DNA of 64,000 nt from Acidobacteria bacterium Ga0077534 (lineage in GTDB: Bacteria > Acidobacteriota > Blastocatellia > Pyrinomonadales > Pyrinomonadaceae). Position numbers and translations under genes: made by a program. The DNA is taken from the NCBI GenBank assembly GCA_001464455.1, contig LNEI01000015.1, forward strand, positions 1 through 64,000, in the 5' to 3' direction. Below, piece by piece: positions 54,244 to 63,412 of the stretch. Below the pieces are notes generated by a model that made no database searches, was not told the origin of the DNA, and worked only from the letters and a program-made list of their open reading frames with translations. How positions within the stretch are numbered: the stretch's first letter is position 1; each line of letters starts with the position of its first letter.

Positions 54244-55515
54244 ATGTTTATTCGTTCGTTAATCTTCGTTTTCTTCCTGTGCATTCTCGCCGCGAGCTCC
54301 GAGGCACAATCGTTTAGCTTCGGCTCGCCCAAGTCGGGCAGCTCGATGGTGGGTGCAGACACGATCTACGACCGGGAGAGAGGTTTTGGTTTCGAACCCG
54401 ATGCATCGGTCAAATGTGGGGCGGACGGCTGTACTTCGGACAGACCGTTCTATTTTTCGGCCAAGGTTCCGGAAGGCAATTATCGCGTTACGGTCCGGTT
54501 CGGCAACGCCGTCTTCGCGACCGCTCCGGTCGTAAAAGCGGAGCTTCGGCGTTTGATGCTCGAATCATTTTCGACCGCTCCGGGCAAGTTCGTGACGAAG
54601 AGCTTTGTCGTCAACGTCCGAACGCCCGTGATCGCAGGTTCGACCGGGTCTGTAGCGGGTGGGGATTTGATGGTCAAGCTAAAGGATCGCGAGAAAACCT
54701 CGGAACAATGGGCCTGGGATGAAAAATTGACGCTGGAATTCAACGGCACGCAGCCTTCGATCAGCAGCATCGTGATCGAGCCGGTCAATGTTCCGACGGT
54801 TTTCCTGCTCGGCGACTCGACCGTTTGCGACCAGCCGGGCGAGCCCTATGCTAGTTGGGGACAGATGATAACGGCGCTTTTTGGCACGAATGCCGCGGTC
54901 GCCAATCACGCCGAATCTGGCGAGTCGCTACGCAGTTCGTTCGGTGCAAAGCGTTTGGACAAAGTCGTCAGCCAGATCAAACCCGGCGATTTTCTGCTTA
55001 TCCAGTACGGCCATAACGACATGAAGGAAAAGGGTGAGGGTGTCGGTGCCTTCACGACCTACAAAGCAAGTTTGAAACAGTTTACCCAAGCCGCGAAAGC
55101 CAAAGGTGCGACCGTTATCTTAATAAGCCCGATGCACCGCCGCACGTTCGACCCGACGGGCAAATTTATCACCAATTCTCACGGTGATTTTCCAGAGGCT
55201 GTCAGGCAGGCGGCGAAAGAGGAAAACGTCGCGTTCATCGATCTAAATGCGAAAAGCAAGGAACTCTACGAAGCATTTGGCAAGGAAGGTTCGGGCGTTT
55301 TGTTCAAAGAAGGCGACGGCACGCATCATAATGCATTTGGTGCGTTTCAGCTAGCAAAGGTCATCGTCCAATGGATCCGCGACCAAAAGCTGCCGCTGGC
55401 GAAATATTTGATTAAGGATTGGAAAACGTTTGACGCGCGAAAACCGGATGACGCCAAGGCTTTTGCGGTTCCGGCGAGCCCGGCCGTCGCGAACTTGAAG
55501 CCGTTAGGAAGTTGA
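54244..55515 (+). CDS. Rhamnogalacturonan acetylesterase with N-terminal beta domain (YesT-like)
   Basis: The 423-aa secreted protein has signal peptide MFIRSLIFVFFLCILAASSEAQ and an N-terminal galactose-binding-like domain (about 25-180; DRERGFGFEPDAS, YFSAKVPEGNYRVTVRFG). An SGNH esterase domain follows, with Ser192 (LLGDSTV), Asn258 (YGHND), Asp358 and His361 (GDGTHH). It deacetylates the rhamnogalacturonan backbone so lyase and rhamnosidase can act. It is the second such esterase here; unlike the 292-aa one, its Asp-His spacing is the standard DxxH. No Shine-Dalgarno is evident. Confidence 0.9.
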   Translation: MFIRSLIFVFFLCILAASSEAQSFSFGSPKSGSSMVGADTIYDRERGFGFEPDASVKCGADGCTSDRPFYFSAKVPEGNYRVTVRFGNAVFATAPVVKAELRRLMLESFSTAPGKFVTKSFVVNVRTPVIAGSTGSVAGGDLMVKLKDREKTSEQWAWDEKLTLEFNGTQPSISSIVIEPVNVPTVFLLGDSTVCDQPGEPYASWGQMITALFGTNAAVANHAESGESLRSSFGAKRLDKVVSQIKPGDFLLIQYGHNDMKEKGEGVGAFTTYKASLKQFTQAAKAKGATVILISPMHRRTFDPTGKFITNSHGDFPEAVRQAAKEENVAFIDLNAKSKELYEAFGKEGSGVLFKEGDGTHHNAFGAFQLAKVIVQWIRDQKLPLAKYLIKDWKTFDARKPDDAKAFAVPASPAVANLKPLGS

Positions 55516-55517
55516 AG

Positions 55518-55659
55518 GCCGGGAACGCAGGCGCCCTCGCCTGCAAGCGTCCTGCTTTGAGGACGCTGACGTTCGTGATGATAGTTCAACTTGAAGAGCC
55601 GCAAACTCCGTCACGCCGGAGGAACCGGCGTTGGAGCCGAGGGCGGCTGCGTTCCCGGC
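55518..55659. repeat. GCCGGGAACGCAGGCGCC inverted element, copy 2
   Basis: The left arm starts at 55518 right after the acetylesterase stop; the complementary right arm ends at 55659. Inner GCGTCC/GGACGC and CGCCGG/CCGGCG hairpins lie in between. It is the same family as 46702-46841, here 21 bp before the next GH2 start. Confidence 0.85.
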
Positions 55660-55680
55660 GTTATCGGCCTTCATGATCTT

Positions 55681-58641
55681 ATGAGCAGATTTTTATTTAC
55701 CTTTATTTTCGTTCTGATGCTCGGAGCATCGAGCGCAATGCTTGCATCGCCTAGGGCAACATACAATTTCAACTCGGATTGGCGGCTTCTCGTAGGCGAT
55801 CCAGCTGGCGTCGAGAGGGCCGGCTTCGACGATTCCGCATGGAAAAAAGTCACGCTGCCGCGGCCCTGGAACGAAGACGAGGCATTTCGTAAGGACATCA
55901 AGGACCTTTCGACCGACATCGCCTGGTATCGCAAGGCATTCACGCTGCCGCCGAGTGCGGCTGGAAAGAAGGCCTTCATCGAGTTCGAAGGGGTGCGTTT
56001 CGCGGGCGAAGTTTACCTGAACGGTAAGTTCATCGGTCGGCATGAGAACGGCGTCACAGCGTTCGGCTTCGACATCACAAACGATCTCGTCAAAGGCGAA
56101 AACGTTGTCGCCGTCCGCACCAACAACGCGTGGGATTACCGCGAAAAATCGACCAACAGCACCTATCAGTGGAACGACAAAAACTTTAACGCCAACTACG
56201 GCGGCATCCATAAAAACGTCCGTCTCCACGTCACGGAAAAGCTCTACCAAACGCTTCCGCTGTGGGCGAATCTGCAAACGACCGGCGTTTACGTTCATGC
56301 GAGCGAAATAGATGTTAAGAATAAAACCGCGAAGGTCACGTTTGAGACGCAGGTTCGCAACGAACACGCTTCCGCGAAAAGTGTCACCTATGAAGTGACC
56401 GTCGCGGATCTAAACGGTCGCATCGTCAAGAAAATAAATGGCCTTCGACACAGCGTCGCTGCGGGAGAAACAAAGACCATAACCGCCGCCGACACCCTCA
56501 CGGGATTGAATTTCTGGAGTTGGGGCTACGGTTACCTTTACACCGTAACAACCGATCTAAAGGTGGACGGAAAGATCGTCGATTCGGTAAAAACCCGAAC
56601 CGGTTTTCGCAAGACCGAATTCGGCAACGGCCTTTTCAAGCTCAACGACCGCACGCTGCAAGTAAAAGGCTACGCCCAGCGTACTTCGAACGAATGGCCC
56701 GCTCTCGGCAGTGCGGTTCCGCCGTGGTTGTCGGATTACAGCAACCGTTTGATGGTCGAGTCGAATGCCAATCTCGTCCGCTGGATGCACATCGCCCCTT
56801 GGAAACAGGATGTCGAATCCTGCGACCGCGTCGGCCTCATGCAGGCGATGCCGGCAGGCGATGCCGAACGTGATGTCGATGGCCGCCGTTGGGAACACCG
56901 CCGCGAAGTGATGCGTGATTCGATCATTTACTATCGCAACAACCCGTCGATCATCTTTTACGAATCGGGCAACGAGAGCATCTCCGAACCGCACATGGCC
57001 GAGATGAAAGCGATCCGCGACCAGTATGATCCGCACGGAGGCCGAGCGATCGGATCGCGTGAGATGCTCGACAGCAAGGTCGCCGAGTGGGGCGGCGAGA
57101 TGCTTTATATCAACAAAAGTGCGAAACACCCGATGTGGGCGACGGAATATTCCCGTGACGAAGGGCTTCGCAAATACTGGGACGACTATTCGCCGCCGTT
57201 CCACAAAGACGGCGACGGCCCGCCGTACAAGGATGCTCCGGCACGCGAATACAACCGCAATCAGGACACGCACGCGATCGAGAACATTGTCCGCTGGTTT
57301 GATTATTGGGAATCGCGGCCCGGAACCGGAAAACGCGTCAGTTCAGGCGGTGTGAACATCATCTTCTCAGACACTAACACACACTATCGCGGGGCCGAAA
57401 ACTACCGCCGCAGCGGCGAGGTCGATGCGATGCGGATCCCAAAAGACGGCTTCTTCGCCCACCGCGTGATGTGGGACGGTTGGGTCGATGTCGAACGGCC
57501 ACGAACTCATATCATCGGCCACTGGAATTACACTCCCGAAGTGAAAAAGCCGATCTATGTCGTCTCAAGCGGCGAAAAAGTTGAGCTGTTTATTAATGGC
57601 AAATCGCTCGGTTTTGGCGAGCAGTCGAGCCGTTTCTTGTTTACTTTCAAGAACGTCGAATGGCAGACCGGCGAGATAAAGGCAGTCAGTTATGACGCGA
57701 CTGGAAAGTCCGTTTCACAGGACATCAAGCGAACCGCAGGCGAGCCGTTCGCGGTAAAGTTAACGCACATCAAGTCACCAAACGGCCTCGCCGCCGACGG
57801 TTCTGACGTTGCCCTTTTCGAAGTCGAAGTCGTTGATAAGCAAGGCAACCGCTGCCCGACCGCTCTGAACACTATCGATTTCACTCTCACCGGCGAAGCC
57901 GAATGGCGCGGCGGTATCGCGCAGGGGCCGGACAATTACATCCTCGCCAAAAGCATTCCTGTCGAAGGCGGCGTCAATCGTGTGATGATCCGCTCAACGA
58001 CAAAAGCGGGCTTAATAAGCCTGAAAGCAACATCAGGCGACCTCGGCCCGGCGGAAGTGCAATTGAGATCGCAGCCCGTCGTTGCCAAAAACGGATTCTC
58101 TGAAACGTTCCTGTCCGACGGCCTGCCATCATATCTCGATCGCGGCCCGACACCTTTAACCGAGTCGTTCACGCCGTCGCGACGCACGCTTGAAATTGCA
58201 TCGGTCACGGCGGGCTCCGATTCTGAAAAAGCGAAGAATACATTCGACGACAACGAACTTTCCGACTGGTCCAGTGACGGCAAAAAGGAGAACGCTTGGA
58301 TCAGGTACGAACTCGCCCGCCCCCAGCAGATCGATCAGGTCTTGCTTAAGATGATCGGCTGGCGCACGCTGCTCTATCCGCTGAAGATCAGCGTCGATGA
58401 TCAGGTTGTATTTCTCGGAACAACGCAGCGGTCACTGGGCTATGTGACGATAAACTTCCCGCGAACAACCGGGAAATCGATCAAGATCGAACTCGACGGC
58501 GAAGCCGCCAATCGAGACGCACTCGGCAACATCATCGAAATAACCGGCACGCCCGACCCAAATTCCCAGGCCAATCGCGGCGGTAGGACAAAGCTCGGGA
58601 TCGTTGAGGTGGAGTTTTATGAGGTTTTGGGCAAGAAATAG
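55681..58641 (+). CDS. Secreted GH2 beta-galactosidase with DUF4982-type and F5/8-like domains
   Basis: The 986-aa protein has signal peptide MSRFLFTFIFVLMLGASSAMLA. GH2 jelly roll (WRLLVGDPAGVERAGFDDSAWKKV), Ig-like domain and TIM barrel follow, with acid/base Glu432 (YESGNES) and nucleophile Glu489 (WATEYSRDEG). A DUF4982-like domain (about 605-690; VVSSGEKVELFINGKSLG), a GH2 C-terminal domain and a discoidin-like end complete it. The start at 55681 avoids 30 repeat-derived codons. It probably releases galactose from side chains, which GalK/GalT then use. Confidence 0.9.
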   Translation: MSRFLFTFIFVLMLGASSAMLASPRATYNFNSDWRLLVGDPAGVERAGFDDSAWKKVTLPRPWNEDEAFRKDIKDLSTDIAWYRKAFTLPPSAAGKKAFIEFEGVRFAGEVYLNGKFIGRHENGVTAFGFDITNDLVKGENVVAVRTNNAWDYREKSTNSTYQWNDKNFNANYGGIHKNVRLHVTEKLYQTLPLWANLQTTGVYVHASEIDVKNKTAKVTFETQVRNEHASAKSVTYEVTVADLNGRIVKKINGLRHSVAAGETKTITAADTLTGLNFWSWGYGYLYTVTTDLKVDGKIVDSVKTRTGFRKTEFGNGLFKLNDRTLQVKGYAQRTSNEWPALGSAVPPWLSDYSNRLMVESNANLVRWMHIAPWKQDVESCDRVGLMQAMPAGDAERDVDGRRWEHRREVMRDSIIYYRNNPSIIFYESGNESISEPHMAEMKAIRDQYDPHGGRAIGSREMLDSKVAEWGGEMLYINKSAKHPMWATEYSRDEGLRKYWDDYSPPFHKDGDGPPYKDAPAREYNRNQDTHAIENIVRWFDYWESRPGTGKRVSSGGVNIIFSDTNTHYRGAENYRRSGEVDAMRIPKDGFFAHRVMWDGWVDVERPRTHIIGHWNYTPEVKKPIYVVSSGEKVELFINGKSLGFGEQSSRFLFTFKNVEWQTGEIKAVSYDATGKSVSQDIKRTAGEPFAVKLTHIKSPNGLAADGSDVALFEVEVVDKQGNRCPTALNTIDFTLTGEAEWRGGIAQGPDNYILAKSIPVEGGVNRVMIRSTTKAGLISLKATSGDLGPAEVQLRSQPVVAKNGFSETFLSDGLPSYLDRGPTPLTESFTPSRRTLEIASVTAGSDSEKAKNTFDDNELSDWSSDGKKENAWIRYELARPQQIDQVLLKMIGWRTLLYPLKISVDDQVVFLGTTQRSLGYVTINFPRTTGKSIKIELDGEAANRDALGNIIEITGTPDPNSQANRGGRTKLGIVEVEFYEVLGKK

Positions 58642-58689
58642 GTGGCGGGGCGTTTGAATTTTTCACAACGTCAAAAGCGATGTCTGTTG

Positions 58690-58903
58690 GTCGCCAACGG
58701 CGACAAATATTCAAGCCTAGGGTGAAGCCGCTTCGGCGGAACCGTAGGTATAAATAATGTTTTTTTCGCTCCCTGAAGGGGAGCAATAGCACACGAATTT
58801 TGTTCGTCCCCTTCAGGGACGGGCCGCGATTGCGGATTCTACCTAGGGTTCCGCTCGAAGACTCGCTTTACCCTAGGCTTTAATGTTTGTCGCCATTGGC
58901 GAC
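58690..58903. repeat. Composite palindromic element, copy C
   Basis: The 214-bp element lies between GTCGCCAACGGCGAC (58690) and GTCGCCATTGGCGAC (58889-58903). Inner stems differ in sequence from copy A (GCTCCC..GGGGAGC and CGTCCC..GGGACG) but keep position and loops TGAAG/CTTCA. It lies between two plus-strand genes. Confidence 0.9.
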
Positions 58904-58923
58904 AGGAATTTGGAGAAAGATCT

Positions 58924-61209
58924 GTGAGTATTTCCAAGACAACCAGGCGTGAATTCATCGGCTCGATCGCTGCAGCCGGAGTTTTGGCGAAAACGGGAAT
59001 CGGTAACCCCGAACAACCGCAGGGCAAGATCGACCGTTACGCCCTCGTCTCGCGACACAATCCGGTGATGAGAAAGCTCGATCCGCTCTCGCCGTTGTCG
59101 GTCGGGAATGGCGAATTTGCGTTTACCTGCGACATCACCGGCCTGCAAACCTTCCCCGAGGAATACGCCAATGGCATGCCGCTCTGCACGATGTCCCAAT
59201 GGGGCTGGCACACCAAACTAATGCCGGAACATCTCAAAGGGCAAAAGCTAAAGCTCACCGAATACGAAACCTACGGCCGCAAGGTGGGATACATGACGAC
59301 CAAAACCGGCCAGGAAGAACTGTTCGACTGGCTTCGCGAAAACCCGCATCGGCTGCATTTGGGGCAGATCGGGTTTGACTTCGGCCCGGGTGCAAGTTCC
59401 AAAGACATTACTGAAATTGAACAGCGTCTCGATCTCTGGACCGGGATTATCCACAGCCGCTTCAAGTTTAAAGGAGAATCTGTCTACACACAGACTTGCG
59501 TCGATCCGTCTTCGGATACTATTGCGGTGAGAGTGGAGTCTGCACTTCTGGCAGATATGAAACTAGGGGTTAAAATTGCATTTCCCTATGGATCGCAAAC
59601 GATGCAAGCTGTCGATTGGTCTCAACCGAGTAGTCATAAGAGCGAACTTAAACCGGGAACCTATGAAGCTGAGATTGAAAGAACACTCGATGGTGACGCT
59701 TATTTCGTTCGGCTGAACTGGGCCGGTGGCGATAAGATCGAAACGAACGGTCCGCACGAGTTTGTGATTCGTGGGCATAGATATGGTCGTCTGGATCTCT
59801 CGATTGCATTTAGTCGCAAACGAAGTAGAAGTACGATACTCGCCGACAAGGCCTTATCAGCCTCTTCCACTTATTGGAAAAACTTCTGGCAAACCGGAGC
59901 CGCTGTCGATTTCTCAGGCAGCAAAGACCCGCGAGCCAAAGAACTCGAACGCCGAGTCGTGCTTTCGCAATACGTGACTGCGATCCAATGTTCCGGTTCG
60001 CGGCCGCCGCAGGAGACGGGGCTGACTTCGAATAGTTGGTACGGGAAGTATCATCTTGAAATGCACTGGTGGCATGCGGCGCAGTTCGCTCTGTGGAATC
60101 GCTTCCCGCTTCTCGACCGCAGTCTGGATTGGTACAACGACGTGCTGCCGAGTGCTAAAGCGAGAGCCAAGGAGCAAGGTTACCGAGGTGCTCGCTGGGC
60201 CAAAATGACTGAAACTTCAGGCCGGGACAGCCCTTCACCAGTTGGCACTCTGCTGATCTGGCAACAGCCGCACCCGATCTTTTACGCGGAACTCGCGTAT
60301 CTGACAAAACCTACAAAAGCGACGCTGGCTCGCTTCAAAGACATCGTCGAAGAAACCGCGACGTGGATGGCCGATTACGCTCATTACGACAAAGAAAAAG
60401 ACCGCTACGTCCTCGGCCCACCGGCGATCCCGGCACAGGAAAATCACCCGGCACGCGAGACGTGGAATCCGACTTACGAACTCGAATACTGGCATTTCGG
60501 CCTCAAAACCGCGCAGAAATGGCGAGAACGCCTAGACCTAACGAGGCATAAAGATTGGGACACGATCATCGCCAAGCTATCAAAGCTCCCCGTCGGCGGT
60601 CCCGGTCCGACGCCTCCAAAAGTCCGAGCGACAGCCTCGCCCGCGGCGAATGTCGACCCGATAATGCTCGCACAGCAGCAGAACGATGCGGCGAAAGCGG
60701 CGATGACAAAAACCGTCGCCGAGCCGTTTGATCCCGCGACTTCAGTTTACTGGGCTCACGAGAACGCTCCGCAGTCGTTTAGCGTCCGCAATCACGATCA
60801 CCCTTCGATGCTGGCGGCTCTCGGCGTTCTGAGCGGCGAAAAAGTCGACCGCGAAACCATGCGGCGAACGCTCAAAAAGGTCTTCGAGGTATGGGATTGG
60901 CCTTCGACGTGGGGTTGGGATTACCCGATGATAGCGATGACTGCGGCGAGGCTCGGCGAGACAAAACTCGCGATCGACGCACTAATGGTCGACACGCCAA
61001 AAAACGGCTATTCGGCCAACGGCCATAATTACCAACGCCCAAACCTGCCTCTCTACCTGCCCGGCAATGGCGGATTGCTCTACGCGATGGCCCTGATGGC
61101 CGGCGGGTGGAAAGGTGCTCCGAAGAAGCACGCACCGGGATTCCCGGATGATGGCTCGTGGAGCGTGAAAGTTGAGGGGTTTGATCAGACGATCCTGAGG
61201 GAAATTTGA
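58924..61209 (+). CDS. Tat-exported putative (alpha/alpha)6-barrel glycoside hydrolase, family unassigned
   Basis: The 761-aa protein starts at GTG with GGAG 8 nt upstream. Twin-arginine signal RREFIGSIAAAGVLA precedes an N-terminal beta domain (LSPLSVGNGEFAFTCDITGLQTFPEEY, resembling the start of GH65/GH95-like proteins). The long C-terminal part is helical and Trp-rich (HWWHAAQFALWNRFPLLDRSLDWYNDVLP; TWGWDYPMIAMTAARLGE). I infer a six-hairpin fold from this pattern. No catalytic pair can be named. Lying between GH2 and PL11 genes, it likely acts on a rhamnogalacturonan-derived oligomer. It could be a new or sparsely studied family. Confidence 0.75.
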   Translation: MSISKTTRREFIGSIAAAGVLAKTGIGNPEQPQGKIDRYALVSRHNPVMRKLDPLSPLSVGNGEFAFTCDITGLQTFPEEYANGMPLCTMSQWGWHTKLMPEHLKGQKLKLTEYETYGRKVGYMTTKTGQEELFDWLRENPHRLHLGQIGFDFGPGASSKDITEIEQRLDLWTGIIHSRFKFKGESVYTQTCVDPSSDTIAVRVESALLADMKLGVKIAFPYGSQTMQAVDWSQPSSHKSELKPGTYEAEIERTLDGDAYFVRLNWAGGDKIETNGPHEFVIRGHRYGRLDLSIAFSRKRSRSTILADKALSASSTYWKNFWQTGAAVDFSGSKDPRAKELERRVVLSQYVTAIQCSGSRPPQETGLTSNSWYGKYHLEMHWWHAAQFALWNRFPLLDRSLDWYNDVLPSAKARAKEQGYRGARWAKMTETSGRDSPSPVGTLLIWQQPHPIFYAELAYLTKPTKATLARFKDIVEETATWMADYAHYDKEKDRYVLGPPAIPAQENHPARETWNPTYELEYWHFGLKTAQKWRERLDLTRHKDWDTIIAKLSKLPVGGPGPTPPKVRATASPAANVDPIMLAQQQNDAAKAAMTKTVAEPFDPATSVYWAHENAPQSFSVRNHDHPSMLAALGVLSGEKVDRETMRRTLKKVFEVWDWPSTWGWDYPMIAMTAARLGETKLAIDALMVDTPKNGYSANGHNYQRPNLPLYLPGNGGLLYAMALMAGGWKGAPKKHAPGFPDDGSWSVKVEGFDQTILREI

Positions 61210-61228
61210 TAACGGGATTCACAGAGGG

Positions 61229-61442
61229 GTCGCCAACGGCGACAAATATTAAAGCCTAGGGTGCAGCCGTTTCGGCGAAACCCTAGGTCTCGAAAGCAAA
61301 GATTCCGCTCGCTGAAGGCGAGCAATATCGCAGGCGGATTATTCGTCCCCTTCAGGGACGAATCGTGATCACCGTTTCTACCTAGGGTTCCGCTCGAAGA
61401 CTCGCTGTACCCTAGGCTTTAATATTTGTCGCCGTTGGCGAC
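61229..61442. repeat. Composite palindromic element, copy D
   Basis: The 214-bp element is the cleanest copy, with six hairpins in the order GTCGCC..GGCGAC, CCTAGGGT..ACCCTAGG, GCTCGC..GCGAGC, CGTCCC..GGGACG, CCTAGGGT..ACCCTAGG, GTCGCC..GGCGAC. AAATATTAAAG and CTTTAATATTT lie between outer and second stems. It ends 8 bp before the PL11 ATG. Confidence 0.92.
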
Positions 61443-61450
61443 CGAAAACT

Positions 61451-63403
61451 ATGAAAAGAGAATTTCTTACGATCCTATTGTTGATACTTTTGGCTGTTCC
61501 CGCTTTCGCTCAGTCCGGGAAGCTCCGCCAAATGGAGAAGCTGTCCCGAGGCGTCGTTGCCGTAAATCAGGGCGACGGGAAGGTCTTTGTCAGCTGGCGA
61601 ATGTTTGGTACCGATCCGGACGGCGTTGCGTTCGATGTCTATCGCGAAACCGCAGGTGCGAAGCCGCTGAAGCTAAACGATAAACCGATCGCCGACGTGA
61701 CATTCTTTGTAGATGACAAAGCCGACATGACGAAGAACAACGCGTGGTTTGTGCGGCCGGTTTTCGGCAAAAACCAGCAGGCCCCCAGCGCAAAATTCAC
61801 GCTCCCGGCCAATTCGCCTGTCCGGCAGTACCTTTCCGTTCCCCTGCAAACTCCGGCCGGCTACACGCCGAATGACGCTTCGGTCGGCGATCTGGACGGC
61901 GATGGCGAATACGAGATCGTCCTGCATCAGACCGGCCGGGCACGTGATAATTCGCAGGCAGGCATGACCGATCCGCCGATCCTGCAGGCGTACAAGATGG
62001 ACGGCACTCTGATGTGGGAGATAAATCTCGGCATCAACATTCGCGAAGGTGCCCATTACACACAGTTCATGGTCTACGACCTCGACGGCGACGGACGGGC
62101 TGAGATCGCCTGCAAAACGGCTGACGGTACGAAAGACGCCAAAGGTAAGATCATCGGCGACCCGAAAGCGGATTGGCGTTCGCCTGAAGGCACGACGGCG
62201 GACGGCATCGCACTTCCGGGCGAGCGTGGATCACGAAATATCACCGGCTACGTTCTCAAAGGACCTGAATATTTGAGCGTCTTCGACGGCAAGACAGGAG
62301 CAGAGCTCGCGACCACAAAATACATTCCCGCGAGACATCCCGAAACAGATAACCCGACGACCGAGCAGATGAAAACCGTCTGGGGCGATGGGTACGGCAA
62401 TAGGATCGACCGCTTTTTAGCGGGCGTAGCGTACCTCGACGGCGAACGTCCCAGCCTGATATTTTCACGTGGGTATTACACCCGCAGCGTCATAGCGGCA
62501 TGGGATTTTCGCGGCGGAAAGCTCACCAGCCGATGGGTTTTTGACAGTGATTCGAGCGAAGAGAATCGCAAATATCGCGGGCAAGGAAATCATCAGCTAA
62601 GCGTCGCGGATGTCGATGCGGATGGACGCGACGAGATCATTTTCGGGGCCATGGTGCTCGACGACGATGGAAAAGGCCTGCATTCGACCGGTCTCGGGCA
62701 CGGCGATGCCTTACACGTTTCTGATCTCGATCCCGATCGTCCAGGCCTCGAGATATTCGGGATTCAGGAACGCTTTGACGATGCCGGAGCACACTTTCGC
62801 GACGCGAAAACCGGTGAAGTGATATGGAAAAAACCTTCGGTGAAAGCCGGCGAAGATGGCGAGGGCCCGGGCCGCGGGCTATCGATCGACATCGATCCGC
62901 GCCATCGCGGCCATGAATCATGGGTCGCGGGTGCTCAGATAACAGGACTATTTAACGCAAAAGGCGAAAAGATCTCAGACCGAAATCCTCGTTCATGTAA
63001 TTTCGGGGTGTTTTGGGATGGCGATCTTCTCAGGGAGCTGCTCAACGGCACGACCGTCTCGAAATGGAACTGGGAAAAGGAAACTACCGACTCCGTTTTC
63101 GTCGCCCAGGGAACTGCGTCGAACAACGGAACGAAATCTACACCAGCATTAAGTGCCGACCTTGTCGGAGACTGGCGCGAAGAGGTGATGTTGCGCTCGA
63201 CCGATAACAAAGAGCTGCGGATCTACACAACAACGATCCCGACCAAGCATCGTTTCTACACATTCATGCATGATCCGCAATATCGATTAGCGATCGCCTG
63301 GCAAAACGTCGCCTACAACCAACCGCCGCACACGAGCTTTTTTGTTGGCGAGGGAATGAAGCAACCGCCGAAACCGGTGATAGTAACAAAGGGCAGTAAA
63401 TGA
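61451..63403 (+). CDS. Rhamnogalacturonan endolyase (PL11)
   Basis: The 650-aa protein has signal peptide MKREFLTILLLILLAVPAFAQ. The PL11 beta-propeller starts at RQMEKLSRGVVAVNQGDGKVFVSWRMFGTDP and carries repeated calcium-type loops (DLDGDGEYEIVLHQ, DLDGDGRAEIACKTADG, DVDADGRDEIIFG). It cleaves the Rha-GalA bond of the rhamnogalacturonan-I backbone by beta-elimination, as Bacillus YesW/YesX do. Its unsaturated products are substrates for the GH105 enzyme encoded in the same window. Expression may be shaped by repeat copy D directly before the ATG; no Shine-Dalgarno is visible. Confidence 0.94.
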   Translation: MKREFLTILLLILLAVPAFAQSGKLRQMEKLSRGVVAVNQGDGKVFVSWRMFGTDPDGVAFDVYRETAGAKPLKLNDKPIADVTFFVDDKADMTKNNAWFVRPVFGKNQQAPSAKFTLPANSPVRQYLSVPLQTPAGYTPNDASVGDLDGDGEYEIVLHQTGRARDNSQAGMTDPPILQAYKMDGTLMWEINLGINIREGAHYTQFMVYDLDGDGRAEIACKTADGTKDAKGKIIGDPKADWRSPEGTTADGIALPGERGSRNITGYVLKGPEYLSVFDGKTGAELATTKYIPARHPETDNPTTEQMKTVWGDGYGNRIDRFLAGVAYLDGERPSLIFSRGYYTRSVIAAWDFRGGKLTSRWVFDSDSSEENRKYRGQGNHQLSVADVDADGRDEIIFGAMVLDDDGKGLHSTGLGHGDALHVSDLDPDRPGLEIFGIQERFDDAGAHFRDAKTGEVIWKKPSVKAGEDGEGPGRGLSIDIDPRHRGHESWVAGAQITGLFNAKGEKISDRNPRSCNFGVFWDGDLLRELLNGTTVSKWNWEKETTDSVFVAQGTASNNGTKSTPALSADLVGDWREEVMLRSTDNKELRIYTTTIPTKHRFYTFMHDPQYRLAIAWQNVAYNQPPHTSFFVGEGMKQPPKPVIVTKGSK

Positions 63404-63412
63404 GTATAACGC

